A stretch of 64,000 bases of DNA from Aquimarina algiphila (lineage in GTDB: Bacteria; Bacteroidota; Bacteroidia; Flavobacteriales; Flavobacteriaceae): assembly GCF_007489275.1 (NCBI RefSeq), contig NZ_VLNR01000001.1:63206-127205 (forward strand). The letters run 5' to 3'. Below the pieces are notes generated by a model, which did not search any database, had not been told where the DNA came from, and saw nothing but the letters and a program-made list of their open reading frames with translations. Positions 52,862 to 62,311 of the stretch are shown one piece after another (position 1 is the first letter of the stretch; each line of letters opens with the position of its first letter). Position numbers and translations under genes: made by a program.

Positions 52862-53740
52862 TTAAAATTCTGTTTGTAAAAATTGATTTATTAATGCTGA
52901 AATTTTATGGTGCATTTCTTCTAAATGCAAATGATGACCTCCTTCTATCCAATGCAGCTCGGCATGCTTAAATTTATCTAGCCTTGCATTAAACATTCCA
53001 TCAGAAAAAAGTCCTTGTTTCCCTAAAATGATAAGGGTTTTGCAAGAAATAGAACTAATAAAAAATTGTGCTTGTGACTCTGTCATTCTATAGCATTCTG
53101 GTAATACTATCCTAGGATCATAACTCCAGCGATACCCCGCAGGCACCTCTTGTAAAGACCGTTCTATCAAGCAAGCTGATGCATCATAAGAAATTACTCC
53201 CATACTAGAATCCATTCTTTCTTTTATAGCTTCATCTTTTGTAGTAAATAGCACTGTATCTGGTAAAGAAAACCCATACAATTTTGTTCTCTTTGCCATT
53301 TTTAATTGCTTTACTGATTGTTGAAAATTTGAGACTATGTCATCGTCATTGATTACAAAAGGAGCTCCCAAACCATCAATGAATATTAGTTTATCGATAA
53401 GTTTAGGCATAGCTCCCGCAAGTATTGAAGCAATACCGGTCCCCATAGAATGCGCAAGAATACTAAGCTTTTTTATTGCTAGTACATCAATGACTTTTAG
53501 AATGTCGATTGCATAATCCCATAAATAATAAGAGTTATTGGCATCTCGATGATCAGAAAAACCATGTCCTGCCAGGTCAATTGCTATGAGATAAATATCT
53601 GGAGAAAGTAATGACGCAATTTTGTCAAAAGTATTTGCATTATCCAACCAACCATGAATTGCCAGCACAGGCGCACCCTCTTTATTTCCCCTAGTTTTTG
53701 CTGATAATTTTAGCCCTTCGATATCAACTACTAATTCCAT
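52862..53740 (-). CDS. Alpha/beta hydrolase in the ACP operon
   Basis: This 292-residue cytosolic protein has the alpha/beta hydrolase fold. IHGWLDNANTF at about 28-38 is the oxyanion turn. DLAGHGFSDHR follows, then the nucleophile serine in LAHSMGTG near 98, an acid around VLPE or the strand ending LGKQG, and histidines in EGGHHLHLEE near 270. It sits 2 bases after the ligase gene and 2 before the barrel gene. In exosortase-A loci, similar hydrolases accompany the same ligase/ACP/decarboxylase set. A thioesterase role, releasing the product from the carrier protein, is a reasonable inference. Confidence 0.82.
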   Translation of the reverse strand: MELVVDIEGLKLSAKTRGNKEGAPVLAIHGWLDNANTFDKIASLLSPDIYLIAIDLAGHGFSDHRDANNSYYLWDYAIDILKVIDVLAIKKLSILAHSMGTGIASILAGAMPKLIDKLIFIDGLGAPFVINDDDIVSNFQQSVKQLKMAKRTKLYGFSLPDTVLFTTKDEAIKERMDSSMGVISYDASACLIERSLQEVPAGYRWSYDPRIVLPECYRMTESQAQFFISSISCKTLIILGKQGLFSDGMFNARLDKFKHAELHWIEGGHHLHLEEMHHKISALINQFLQTEF

Positions 53741-53742
53741 AA

Positions 53743-55326
53743 CTAAGCAGATAATATTTTGGTATTGGATGTAGCTTCTTTTATTGCTATATCTTTCAAA
53801 GCAATAACATTAAACTTACCATTCGGAGTTTTTGGTATTGTCTTGAGAATACGAACATATTCTGGTACTTTATAAGGTTCTAAATCTTGTATACAAGAAA
53901 TGATAATTTCTTTTTCTGCGATGGACTTACCTTCCTTAAGAACTACAAAAGCAAATAATGCTTCTCCATAATCTTCATGAGGAACTCCGGTCACAACGAC
54001 TGCGTTGATTTCTGGAATATTGCCTATATAATCCTCTACCTCTTTTGGACTTACTTTGATTCCTCTAGAATTGATCATATGATCCATTCTACCTTTAAAA
54101 TAAAGGTACCCGTCTTCATCCAAAGAACAAAAATCACCTGTATAGAGTACTTTTTCTCCAGTATACATTCCTGATTTAAGTTTTTCTGCAGTTTTTTCAG
54201 GCTTATTCCAATATCCATTCATTACGGTAGCTCCTCTAATAACCAATTGCCCTATCTGGTTGGGTTCTGTTATTTTATTATCATCATCATCTACTAACCA
54301 TAATTCTGTATTAGGAATTGCAATACCTACACTATTAGGCTTTTTATCGATATCTGAAGGAGGTAAATATGTACACCTCTTACATTCTGTGAGACCATAC
54401 ATAGAAAATAGTTCTACATTAGGAAACAACTCATGTACCATTTGGATATTACTTTGTGTAAGTGCAGCTCCGGTATTAGTTAAAGATCTTATGCTAGAAA
54501 GATCAAATTGATATTTTTTATTCTGTTCGAATAACAGCATTACCATTGTAGGAACAGCTGGTAGTATCGTTATTTTTTCTTTTACTATTTTCTTCAATAA
54601 AAATATAGGCCATGTAAATTCTTTTTCCAGTACTAGCATCGCTCCTTTAGAAATACACATAATCATTTGGTACAAACCATAATCAAAAGATAATGGTAAG
54701 GCACATAACACTTTATCTTCTCTATTATAGCCTAAATAAGTATTTAATGAATTTGTTGCTGCAATCATATTTTGATGAGTAAGCATAACTCCTTTTGGTT
54801 CTCCAGTTGAACCCGAAGTATATAATATAGCGGCTAAATCAATACTAATTAAATTTGAGGACTTTAACTCCTGATTTTTCTGAGATAAAATAGTGTTGTA
54901 ATCTTCAAATAAAGATTCTATAAAATGATCAGGTTTATTAAGGACAATCGCTTTTTTAAGAACTGACGATGTTAAAACAATTTTATTTTGAGTTGCTATT
55001 TCTTCGTTTGTTATCAGTACAGAAGCTTCTGAATCATTAAGTATATACTCTATTTTGTTTGATTTCAGTTCGGTTCCAACCGGGATTACAATTGCTCCTG
55101 TTTTTAAAATCGCCCAAAAGGAAATAATAGTTTCTATAGTATTACCTAAAAGCACTACTACTCTATCTCCCCTTTCTATTTGTTGACTTTGTAAATAAGC
55201 TGCAAGAGTATTTGATTGTTCATGAATATCAGAAAAAGTATATGTACTTCCAGAAATTGCAACAGCTTTTTTTTTAGGATAGAGATACGCAGTCTCTTCC
55301 AAGAAATTTTGCATTTTTGGTATCAT
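53743..55326 (-). CDS. AMP-forming acyl/aminoacyl-ACP or -CoA ligase
   Basis: This 527-residue class I adenylate-forming enzyme shows the P-loop YTSGSTGEPKG at 169-179, the A5 segment FSMYGLTEC, the YTGDFCSLDEDGYLYFKGR motif near 400, and the C-terminal catalytic lysine K504 in TPNGK. Such enzymes activate a carboxylate as AMP ester and load it on CoA or a carrier protein. A free-standing ACP gene lies 120 bases upstream and a type III PLP decarboxylase before that, so the likely acceptor is that ACP and the substrate may be an amino acid. The set resembles the ligase of exosortase-A loci. Substrate is not readable. Confidence 0.85.
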   Translation of the reverse strand: MIPKMQNFLEETAYLYPKKKAVAISGSTYTFSDIHEQSNTLAAYLQSQQIERGDRVVVLLGNTIETIISFWAILKTGAIVIPVGTELKSNKIEYILNDSEASVLITNEEIATQNKIVLTSSVLKKAIVLNKPDHFIESLFEDYNTILSQKNQELKSSNLISIDLAAILYTSGSTGEPKGVMLTHQNMIAATNSLNTYLGYNREDKVLCALPLSFDYGLYQMIMCISKGAMLVLEKEFTWPIFLLKKIVKEKITILPAVPTMVMLLFEQNKKYQFDLSSIRSLTNTGAALTQSNIQMVHELFPNVELFSMYGLTECKRCTYLPPSDIDKKPNSVGIAIPNTELWLVDDDDNKITEPNQIGQLVIRGATVMNGYWNKPEKTAEKLKSGMYTGEKVLYTGDFCSLDEDGYLYFKGRMDHMINSRGIKVSPKEVEDYIGNIPEINAVVVTGVPHEDYGEALFAFVVLKEGKSIAEKEIIISCIQDLEPYKVPEYVRILKTIPKTPNGKFNVIALKDIAIKEATSNTKILSA

Positions 55327-55446
55327 TTTATTTATATTAAAATTCTAATAGTTATTAATCTGTATTAACAGTATAACTCCCAAAAAAACAGGAAGCTATA
55401 CTCTGTCAATACTATGTAGAATGTGTTTACGAATATTTTATATCCC

Positions 55447-55719
55447 TTATGCTACAGAAACACTTATATTCATCTCTGATAATACATAATCAAAAATTGT
55501 TTGTAACGTATTAAAATGTCTTGCTTCAATAGTATCGGCATTTACTTCAAATTCATTTATATTATCTTCTAAATAGGTTAGAAAAAACATTGAAGAAAGC
55601 GAATCAATACCTAAATCATTTTTAAGATGAGAATCCATTTTAATTTGTTCTTTGGTGATATTAGGAATACTATCTAATAATCCTTCTTTAATAATGTCTA
55701 AAATTTTATGAGTATCCAT
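55447..55719 (-). CDS. Free-standing acyl carrier protein
   Basis: This 90-residue acidic protein has the phosphopantetheine attachment motif DLGIDSLSS with the serine at residue 40. The four-helix pattern is typical of ACP/PCP. It is not the fatty-acid ACP by context. It lies 7 bases after a type III PLP decarboxylase gene and 120 before an adenylating ligase gene. In butirosin synthesis a similar carrier (BtrI) holds an amino acid while a decarboxylase acts on it; that parallel is inference from gene content. The C-terminal end (SEMNISVSVA) is slightly longer than usual. Confidence 0.87.
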   Translation of the reverse strand: MDTHKILDIIKEGLLDSIPNITKEQIKMDSHLKNDLGIDSLSSMFFLTYLEDNINEFEVNADTIEARHFNTLQTIFDYVLSEMNISVSVA

Positions 55720-55726
55720 TGCTTTA

Positions 55727-57004
55727 TTAATTTAAGATTAATTCGTTTTGTTTAAAATCAACTACTATTTGTTTATCCATTATATCTTCAGCGGTATCTT
55801 TTGCTCGTATAAGATGTGCTTCCCCTTGATATAATAAAATTTCTGAAGGATAACCATGGCTATGAAAAAGCACTGGAGAAGATGTAGGTCCATACGCTCC
55901 TGATAATTTAACCAACAGAATATCTTCTACTTTTATTTCTTTAAGTTCTATATTACGTCCTATAATATCATCAGGACTACATAAAGGACCGGACACTTGA
56001 TATTTATATTCTAATGCGTTCTCTGAAGCTGATATATTTTCTATAGGAAAATTTCTTTTTACTACGCGACCAGAACCTGCTGCTGCAGAGTGACAGTTGG
56101 TTCCACCATCAGTAACGGCAAATGTTTTTCCATGATTTACTTTTATATTATTCACTTCTACGGCCATGCATCCTGAAGTCCCTATAATAAACCTACCAGA
56201 CTCCATAATAATTCTGGTTTTAGGATATTTTTTGTTAAAATCTGTAAACAAAGGAACCATGAGGTTCTTGAATTCCAGAATATCAAGTTCTTCTTGATTT
56301 TGGAAATAAGGAATTCCCATACCTCCTCCAACATCAATCATCGTAAATTCATGATTGTATTTTTGAGCTATGGTTTCATACAATTCTAAAATATACTTGG
56401 TGTTTTCAAATACTGATTTTGCCTCGAGAATATTCGTTCCGTTATACACATGAATCCCTCTTATATGTATATCTGGAGTATCCAAATACTTTCCAAAATT
56501 CTGAATTGCTTGCTTTTCTTCAATACCGAAATGTGTTGGCCTTCCTCCCATTTTCCATGGAGACCCCTCTGCAGAAAAATCTGGATTAATACGAATAGCA
56601 ACATTTGCTACAATTCCCATTTCTTTTGCAAAAGCAGATACTCTTTTTAATTCAATTTCTGATTCTATTACTATTGCAAAAATATTTAATGATATCGCTC
56701 TTTTAAGTTCATAGTCCTTTTTGCAAGGTCCTAAGTACACAATATCTTGTGGGGTTGACCCTGCTTTAAGCGCTATTTCCATTTCTGTAATAGAACATAC
56801 TTCTGTACAAGCTCCATTAGACCTAAGCAATTTCACCAATGATACATTCGGGTTTACTTTTAACGCATAAAATACATCTACACAATCGGGTAAAGCATTT
56901 TTTAGATTTTTATAATTTTTGATCAATTGTTCTCCATCATAGATATAGGAAGGAGTTCCAAATTGTCTTACGGCAGATAAAATCGCTGATTTATTCTTTT
57001 TCAT
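55727..57004 (-). CDS. Type III PLP-dependent decarboxylase (LysA/BtrK-like)
   Basis: From the ATG at 57004 the protein has 425 residues; an ATG seven codons upstream is also possible. It is an alanine-racemase-fold decarboxylase with PLP lysine K49 (FYALKVNPN), phosphate-binding DVGGGMGIP near 224-232, and the active-site cysteine near 342 in SGPLCSPDD. The CHSAAAGSGR segment replaces the usual LysA pattern. It heads a tight operon with an ACP and an adenylating ligase, so an aminoacyl-ACP substrate is likely, as for BtrK or the exosortase-A-associated decarboxylase. A diaminopimelate decarboxylase role in lysine synthesis is less likely from context. Confidence 0.86.
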   Translation of the reverse strand: MKKNKSAILSAVRQFGTPSYIYDGEQLIKNYKNLKNALPDCVDVFYALKVNPNVSLVKLLRSNGACTEVCSITEMEIALKAGSTPQDIVYLGPCKKDYELKRAISLNIFAIVIESEIELKRVSAFAKEMGIVANVAIRINPDFSAEGSPWKMGGRPTHFGIEEKQAIQNFGKYLDTPDIHIRGIHVYNGTNILEAKSVFENTKYILELYETIAQKYNHEFTMIDVGGGMGIPYFQNQEELDILEFKNLMVPLFTDFNKKYPKTRIIMESGRFIIGTSGCMAVEVNNIKVNHGKTFAVTDGGTNCHSAAAGSGRVVKRNFPIENISASENALEYKYQVSGPLCSPDDIIGRNIELKEIKVEDILLVKLSGAYGPTSSPVLFHSHGYPSEILLYQGEAHLIRAKDTAEDIMDKQIVVDFKQNELILN

Positions 57005-57152
57005 TTTTATAACAATTATTCGCATACTATGTCTTAATTATATACACAGATACGTTTAGGTATCTCGTATCACATAATACGAGATATACCCATGGGGTTA
57101 ATTACAGGTTTTAATTAATGTTTGTGATTGATTTTGGTCGGAAGTATTTATT

Positions 57153-57698
57153 CTATTTGTCAGAATTAAACATATCATACTCGATAAGCCATTTGCCATT
57201 CTCTTTTTTCCAAAGAATTACATAAGAACCTTCAAAAATGGGTGTTTGTTTAGAATTTATGTAACCTAACATATGACACCTTTGAAACGCAACGTCTAAA
57301 TCCCCAAGGAACTGTAATTCATCTTGAAAAAACTCTACTCTATCAACCGTTTTAACGCTTAAAGAAAATTCTTTTTCAATCTCGGCTCTGCCAAGTCTAG
57401 GTTTTGTACCTGGTTTCATAAATACAGCTCCCGTTGTAGTATACTCTTCTGAGATACCTTTTGGGTCTTTTTTTTGCCATTTTTCTTCAAAACGACGATC
57501 AGCAATATCAATTAGTTTTGCCTCTTTAAGAAGATCTTCATCCATTACTTTTTTGTTTCCGTAATAACTTACAACAGAATTTTTGTAGTTGATTTCTGGG
57601 TTTTTTGGTTTTGGATTTTCTATAAATGAAAGTAATAAAGTTACTGCCGCTAAGGTAATAACAAGGCACGAAGCCGCTTTTAGACTAATTGTCTTCAT
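57153..57698 (-). CDS. NTF2-like (SnoaL/DUF4440 type) membrane-anchored protein
   Basis: This 181-residue protein has an N-terminal hydrophobic anchor or signal (LVITLAAVTLLLSFI) and a cone-shaped NTF2-like domain from about 60: ADRRFEEKWQKKDPKGISEEY, GAVFMKPGTKPRLGRAEIE, and a C-terminal WKKENGKWLIEYDMFNSD. The family has varied roles (isomerase-like, binding or regulatory), so function is open. It precedes the ACP operon on the same strand, 148 bases upstream, and could be part of it, but a separate promoter is equally possible. Confidence 0.72.
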   Translation of the reverse strand: MKTISLKAASCLVITLAAVTLLLSFIENPKPKNPEINYKNSVVSYYGNKKVMDEDLLKEAKLIDIADRRFEEKWQKKDPKGISEEYTTTGAVFMKPGTKPRLGRAEIEKEFSLSVKTVDRVEFFQDELQFLGDLDVAFQRCHMLGYINSKQTPIFEGSYVILWKKENGKWLIEYDMFNSDK

Positions 57699-57950
57699 TG
57701 TTTGTGTGAATTAAGTGGTTAATACTATTTGTGAAGATCGAAATTATAGTAGCATAGGAGTTTTTGATATAAACATTCTAACATAAAATCTATTTTATTT
57801 TAATTATGACATGCTAAAAACGACATAATAACCATAAAAAAAATATGCTTAAGTAATAATTAAAAGTAGAATTTTATGTTAACATCATATCGTTTTAACA
57901 TTTATTATGAAATATTCTAAATAACTCAAAATTTAAGGTCATCAATTGGT

Positions 57951-58595
57951 ATGTGTTTTGAATTATTTGATATTCTGATAAAAGCGGAGCAATATAAACG
58001 TTGTTTTTACTGTCAAAAAGAAATCATCAAGACCCCAGAATATTTAGATAAAAAAATCTATCTTATAAAAAACGGAATTGTCAAAATCAGTAGTATTACA
58101 GAGCATGGCGAAGAAATAATTCTGGTGATACTTACCACAGGTGAAATTTTTGGTGCTAGTCTGATTTTTGAAAACCCTCATCTTAACTATATATGTGAAT
58201 CTATTAATGAAGAAACGATACTTTATGAATTTGATATAGCATGTATCCAAAAAATAATTAAAAAGAATTGCAATATCAATCAAGACTTTCTACACATAAT
58301 TGGCACACAATATTTTGAATTAGAAAGAAGAATAAAAATACTTACCGATAGCTCAGCAGAACAAAGATTGATAAATGTATTGATAGAATTTAAAAATAAA
58401 TTTGAACATTTATCAGATAATGAAGAAAACATTATTATTCATTTACCTATTAATCAGGATGAATTATCAAATTACATAAGGACTACGCGGGTAACTACTA
58501 ATAAAATAATTAATAAATTAAAGAATAACTTTTTAATAGAATATCATCAAAAAACTATTACACTAAAAAAAGATTTTTTTAAGCATTACAAATAA
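57951..58595 (+). CDS. Crp/Fnr-family transcriptional regulator
   Basis: This 214-residue protein has an N-terminal cyclic-nucleotide-binding-type beta roll (KKIYLIKNGIVKISSITEHG, GEIFGASLIFENP), a dimer helix (FLHIIGTQYFELERRIKILT) and a C-terminal winged helix (INQDELSNYIRTTRVTTNKIINKLKNN). Cysteines at 18 and 21 near the start (CFYC) might suggest redox or Fe-S sensing, but there is no further cluster motif. It is divergent from the NTF2-like gene across a 252-base gap, so it could regulate that gene or the ACP operon. Effector unknown. Confidence 0.88.
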   Translation: MCFELFDILIKAEQYKRCFYCQKEIIKTPEYLDKKIYLIKNGIVKISSITEHGEEIILVILTTGEIFGASLIFENPHLNYICESINEETILYEFDIACIQKIIKKNCNINQDFLHIIGTQYFELERRIKILTDSSAEQRLINVLIEFKNKFEHLSDNEENIIIHLPINQDELSNYIRTTRVTTNKIINKLKNNFLIEYHQKTITLKKDFFKHYK

Positions 58596-58616
58596 TCAAA
58601 AAACTATTAAAGAGTA

Positions 58617-59177
58617 TTATAATTTATACCCTATAGATAGTTGGATATTTCTAGTGCTCCCATCAGCACCTCCTGGAATATCTTCGTCGTCAATGATATT
58701 TGATAAACCAAACCCATAGCGTAAATCGGCAAAAACATTATCAGTAATATTTGCTCCTACTCCAATAACTCCTGCAAAGTTAAATGTATTAAAATTAGTT
58801 TCAATACCTGTATTATCTTCCCATTCCCATATTTTAAGTCCTATCTGAGGTCCAATATGAACATTGAACAAGTCAGAAAAATTATATTTTAATAACACTG
58901 GTAACTGAAGATAATCTACACGTAATGTTTTGTCATCATTCCCTAACGATGAAAACTGAAGCTCTGGTTGTATACTCCATTTTTGGGTAACTGGATACTC
59001 CACTAAAAACCCTACTACAATACCAAACCGACTATCTTCAAGGTTTTCCGGAATATCATCAGAGCTTATAGAACTTAGGTTAGCACCAATTCTCATGCCG
59101 TAAGAAGCGTCTTGAGCTTTAGAAATCAAAATTCCAAATACTAAAAATAATGTTACAAATAGTAGGTTTTTTTTCAT
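58617..59177 (-). CDS. PorT-like outer-membrane beta-barrel protein
   Basis: This 186-residue protein has a signal peptide (FVTLFLVFGILISKAQ) and the pattern of outer-membrane beta-barrel family 2: YGMRIGANLSSI, RFGIVVGFLVEYPVT, WSIQPELQFSS, YLQLPVLLKYNF, VHIGPQIGLK, and a final IQLSIGYKL. About eight strands fit. These proteins are abundant in Flavobacteriia and usually uncharacterised. It is convergent with the Crp/Fnr gene, 22 bases apart, and has no clear partner. Confidence 0.82.
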   Translation of the reverse strand: MKKNLLFVTLFLVFGILISKAQDASYGMRIGANLSSISSDDIPENLEDSRFGIVVGFLVEYPVTQKWSIQPELQFSSLGNDDKTLRVDYLQLPVLLKYNFSDLFNVHIGPQIGLKIWEWEDNTGIETNFNTFNFAGVIGVGANITDNVFADLRYGFGLSNIIDDEDIPGGADGSTRNIQLSIGYKL

Positions 59178-59300
59178 GGTATATAGGTTAGTTATAAATT
59201 CAATTTAAAACAAATTAATGGTTTTAGGAAAAAAACTAAAGTTTATAATAGTATTTAATTACAAAAAATCGATTAACGGTGCTTTTTTTCTTTTATGAGT

Positions 59301-60200
59301 TTATCGATTATTTAGTTTATCATTATACAGTGATTTAATAATGCCATCAGATAATCCTATTTTGGGAACAAAAATTTTCCTTGCTCCACCCCATTTCATT
59401 GCTGAAAGATATATACGAACTGCTGGAAGAATAACATCTGCTCTATCTTGATTTAGATTAAGTTGCCAAATTCTTTCTTCATAGGTCAAAGAATTAAGTA
59501 ATTCATAATACGAGCTCAAATACAAAAATGTCAAGGGTTTCCCCATACTTTTTCCGCTATTCTTAAAAATATTATTAATATTTCCTCCCGACCCTATTAG
59601 GGCAATTCTGCTATAACCTTTTGTCTGGTTTTTGATCCAACGTTCTACATCGTTCCATATCTCATCAGAAACTAAATCATTAAGAAGCCTAACGGTTCCC
59701 AGCTTGAAAGATTTTGATGCAATAACATTTCCATTGTGATATAATGTAAACTCTGTACTACCTCCACCAACATCTACATATAGATAAGTAGCATCTGTAT
59801 TAATCAATTCATGTAAATCTGTCATTGCAATAATGGCTGCTTCAGATTTACCATCAATAATATCAATCTGTATTCCTGTTTTTTCTTTTATAAGTTGCAC
59901 TACTTCTTCTCCATTTTCGGCCTCACGCATTGCCGATGTAGCACAAGCTTTATAACGAGAAACTTTATGAGTTTTCATTAGAAGTTGATACGCCTTCATT
60001 GCATCAATCATCCTAGTAATATTTTCTTCAGAAACACGCTTAGTTTTAAAAACATCTGCTCCTAAACGAATTGGGACTCGTACAAGGCTCGTTTTTTTAA
60101 ATCTCGTAGTTTTTCCTTCTTCTTCGTGAATACTACTTATTAATAGCCTTACTGCATTGGAACCAATATCTATAGCTCCATATTTTTCTATAGTTAACAA
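59301..60200 (-). CDS. ppx: Exopolyphosphatase, Ppx/GppA family
   Basis: This 299-residue protein has the Ppx/GppA actin-like ATPase fold: AIDIGSNAVRLLIS at 9-22, TSAMREAENGEEV, DVGGGSTEF at 143-151, and SGGNINNIFK near 213. It lacks the long C-terminal domain of E. coli Ppx (513 residues), as is normal for Bacteroidota. It hydrolyses polyphosphate or pppGpp. The start is TTG at 60200, the only start close to the upstream stop (5-base gap to ppk1). It ends the sixA-ppk1-ppx operon. Confidence 0.9.
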   Translation of the reverse strand: MLTIEKYGAIDIGSNAVRLLISSIHEEEGKTTRFKKTSLVRVPIRLGADVFKTKRVSEENITRMIDAMKAYQLLMKTHKVSRYKACATSAMREAENGEEVVQLIKEKTGIQIDIIDGKSEAAIIAMTDLHELINTDATYLYVDVGGGSTEFTLYHNGNVIASKSFKLGTVRLLNDLVSDEIWNDVERWIKNQTKGYSRIALIGSGGNINNIFKNSGKSMGKPLTFLYLSSYYELLNSLTYEERIWQLNLNQDRADVILPAVRIYLSAMKWGGARKIFVPKIGLSDGIIKSLYNDKLNNR

Positions 60201-60205
60201 AATAA

Positions 60206-62311
60206 TTAATTTCCTAGTTTTTTTAAATAATAGTTATATGTTGCTATTTGTGATCTCACTTTATCTTTATCATTTCTAATGTAAGCATTATCCTGCTCTT
60301 TAGAAAGCATTCGACCTTTCACATTATCACTCCAACAGATATCAAAAGTATCAATTAATTCTAATTTAATATCTTCATCATAAATAGGACAAGAGATTTC
60401 TACCCTTCTATCCAAATTACGAGTCATCCAATCAGCAGAAGAAATATAAACTTTTGGATCTCCACCATTATTAAAAATATATAATCTTGGATGTTCGAGA
60501 AATTTATCAATCACGCTTATTGCTCTAATATTTTCACTCATTCCAGGTATCCCAGGAATCAGGCAACAAATTCCTCGTATGATTAAATCAATTTTTACTC
60601 CAGCTCTACTGGCTTCATATAGCTTATCAATCATATCATAATCACTTAAACTATTTAATTTCAACCTAATACTTGCCTGAATACCTTTTTTACTATTCTT
60701 AATTTCTTCATCTATTAACTTCACCAAAGAAGACCTGGTATAGTGTGGAGAAACTAATAAATGTTTATAGCGATTTATCTTATAATTTATTTCAAAAAAT
60801 TTAAAAACTCTATTCGTCTCTTTTAAAATAGATTCATTTGTAGTAAATAACGTATAATCGGTATATATTTTGGCCGTAGATTCATTAAAGTTACCTGTAC
60901 TTATAAATCCATATCTTTTTAGCTTACCTTTTTCTTCTCGCTCTATCACGCAGGCTTTACAATGTACTTTTAATCCGGTTACTCCAAAAATTAGATTGAC
61001 ACCTTCTCTCTGCATTTGTTCTGCATATCGAATATTTGCTGCTTCATCAAAACGGGCTTGCAATTCGATCTCTACAATAACTTTTTTACCGTTTTTAGCA
61101 GCATTTATAAGAGAACTTGCAATATGAGAAATACTAGCTAATCTATAAATAGTAATCTTAATACTTTTTACTTTAGGATCAATCGCAGATTCTCTCAAAA
61201 ACTTTACCGTATAGGCAAAAGTATGGTAGGGTGTATATTGTAAAAAGTCTTTTTTGGCTATTCTATCTAATAAACTCCCCTGTAGAGCAAGTCCAGGAAT
61301 ATCTAATGGTTTTATTTGCTGATACACCAAATCTGAATTCCCTAAATCAGGAAAATTCATATAATCTCTTCGGTTATGATATCTACCTCCCGGAATAATA
61401 CTATCAGTATTATCAACTCCCATTTTTTCCATTAAAAATGCAAGGGTGTCTTTTTCTATAGTTTTATCATATACAAAACGAACAGGTTCTCCATCTCTAC
61501 GAGATCTTACGCTGCTTGATATTTTCTGAATAAAACTCTTACTCAGGTCATTATCAAAATCCAACTGTGCATCCCTAGTAATTTTAATCATATGTGCAGA
61601 TGCACTCACATAATCAAAAATACTGAAGTTGATATGCATGCAATATCTAATAAGGTCATCAAGAATTATGATAAACTGTTTTCCATCCTTTTCTGGTAAT
61701 ACAACAAATCGATCAGTGTTTTTCGGAATTTCTATTAATGCATATATCCTTTCTTTTATCGTTTGCTGTAATATTTTAGAAATCCTTCCTTCTTTAGGTA
61801 TTTTCTCTCTTAAAACCAGTTTAACTGCCAAATATGCAACACTATCCTTTAAATGAGGGAATTTATCAAGATCGTTAAGTATATAAGTTACTAAAGCTGG
61901 ACTAACCTTGTTAATAAAATAGCTACGTATGAAAGCATCCTGGTCTTCGGTAACCTGATTCTCATCAATAATAAAAATATTATGGTCTTCAAGCTTACTT
62001 TTAATGGTATTAATCGTCTCAAGACTTTCTGATTGTTGTTTAATTACAATATTGGTAATTTTATCTAACAATTCACTTGCTGTATTCCCTTTTAGTACAT
62101 TCTTACCGTCTTTTCCTGCTAAATCAATTCTCTTAATTGTAGCATATCTTACTTTAAAAAATTCATCAAGATTATTAGAAAATATTCCTATAAAACGTAA
62201 TCTTTCTAGTAGAGGAACCGTATCATCAGAAGCCTCTTGCAACACTCTTGCATTAAATTGCAGCCAACTTAATTCTCTATTAATATACTGATTATTAGTA
62301 TTTTCCCGCAT
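60206..62311 (-). CDS. ppk1: Polyphosphate kinase 1
   Basis: This 701-residue protein is PPK1, which reversibly makes polyphosphate from ATP at the membrane. Landmarks are the N-terminal NRELSWLQFNARVLQEA, the catalytic-histidine segment LKVHCKAC near 450, STGNFNESTAKIYTDYTLF, and SSADWMTRNLDRRVE near 630. Length is as expected. Its ATG overlaps the sixA stop by one base, which indicates translational coupling, and the ppx gene follows after 5 bases. The pairing of kinase and phosphatase in one operon suggests joint control of polyphosphate turnover. Confidence 0.96.
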   Translation of the reverse strand: MRENTNNQYINRELSWLQFNARVLQEASDDTVPLLERLRFIGIFSNNLDEFFKVRYATIKRIDLAGKDGKNVLKGNTASELLDKITNIVIKQQSESLETINTIKSKLEDHNIFIIDENQVTEDQDAFIRSYFINKVSPALVTYILNDLDKFPHLKDSVAYLAVKLVLREKIPKEGRISKILQQTIKERIYALIEIPKNTDRFVVLPEKDGKQFIIILDDLIRYCMHINFSIFDYVSASAHMIKITRDAQLDFDNDLSKSFIQKISSSVRSRRDGEPVRFVYDKTIEKDTLAFLMEKMGVDNTDSIIPGGRYHNRRDYMNFPDLGNSDLVYQQIKPLDIPGLALQGSLLDRIAKKDFLQYTPYHTFAYTVKFLRESAIDPKVKSIKITIYRLASISHIASSLINAAKNGKKVIVEIELQARFDEAANIRYAEQMQREGVNLIFGVTGLKVHCKACVIEREEKGKLKRYGFISTGNFNESTAKIYTDYTLFTTNESILKETNRVFKFFEINYKINRYKHLLVSPHYTRSSLVKLIDEEIKNSKKGIQASIRLKLNSLSDYDMIDKLYEASRAGVKIDLIIRGICCLIPGIPGMSENIRAISVIDKFLEHPRLYIFNNGGDPKVYISSADWMTRNLDRRVEISCPIYDEDIKLELIDTFDICWSDNVKGRMLSKEQDNAYIRNDKDKVRSQIATYNYYLKKLGN

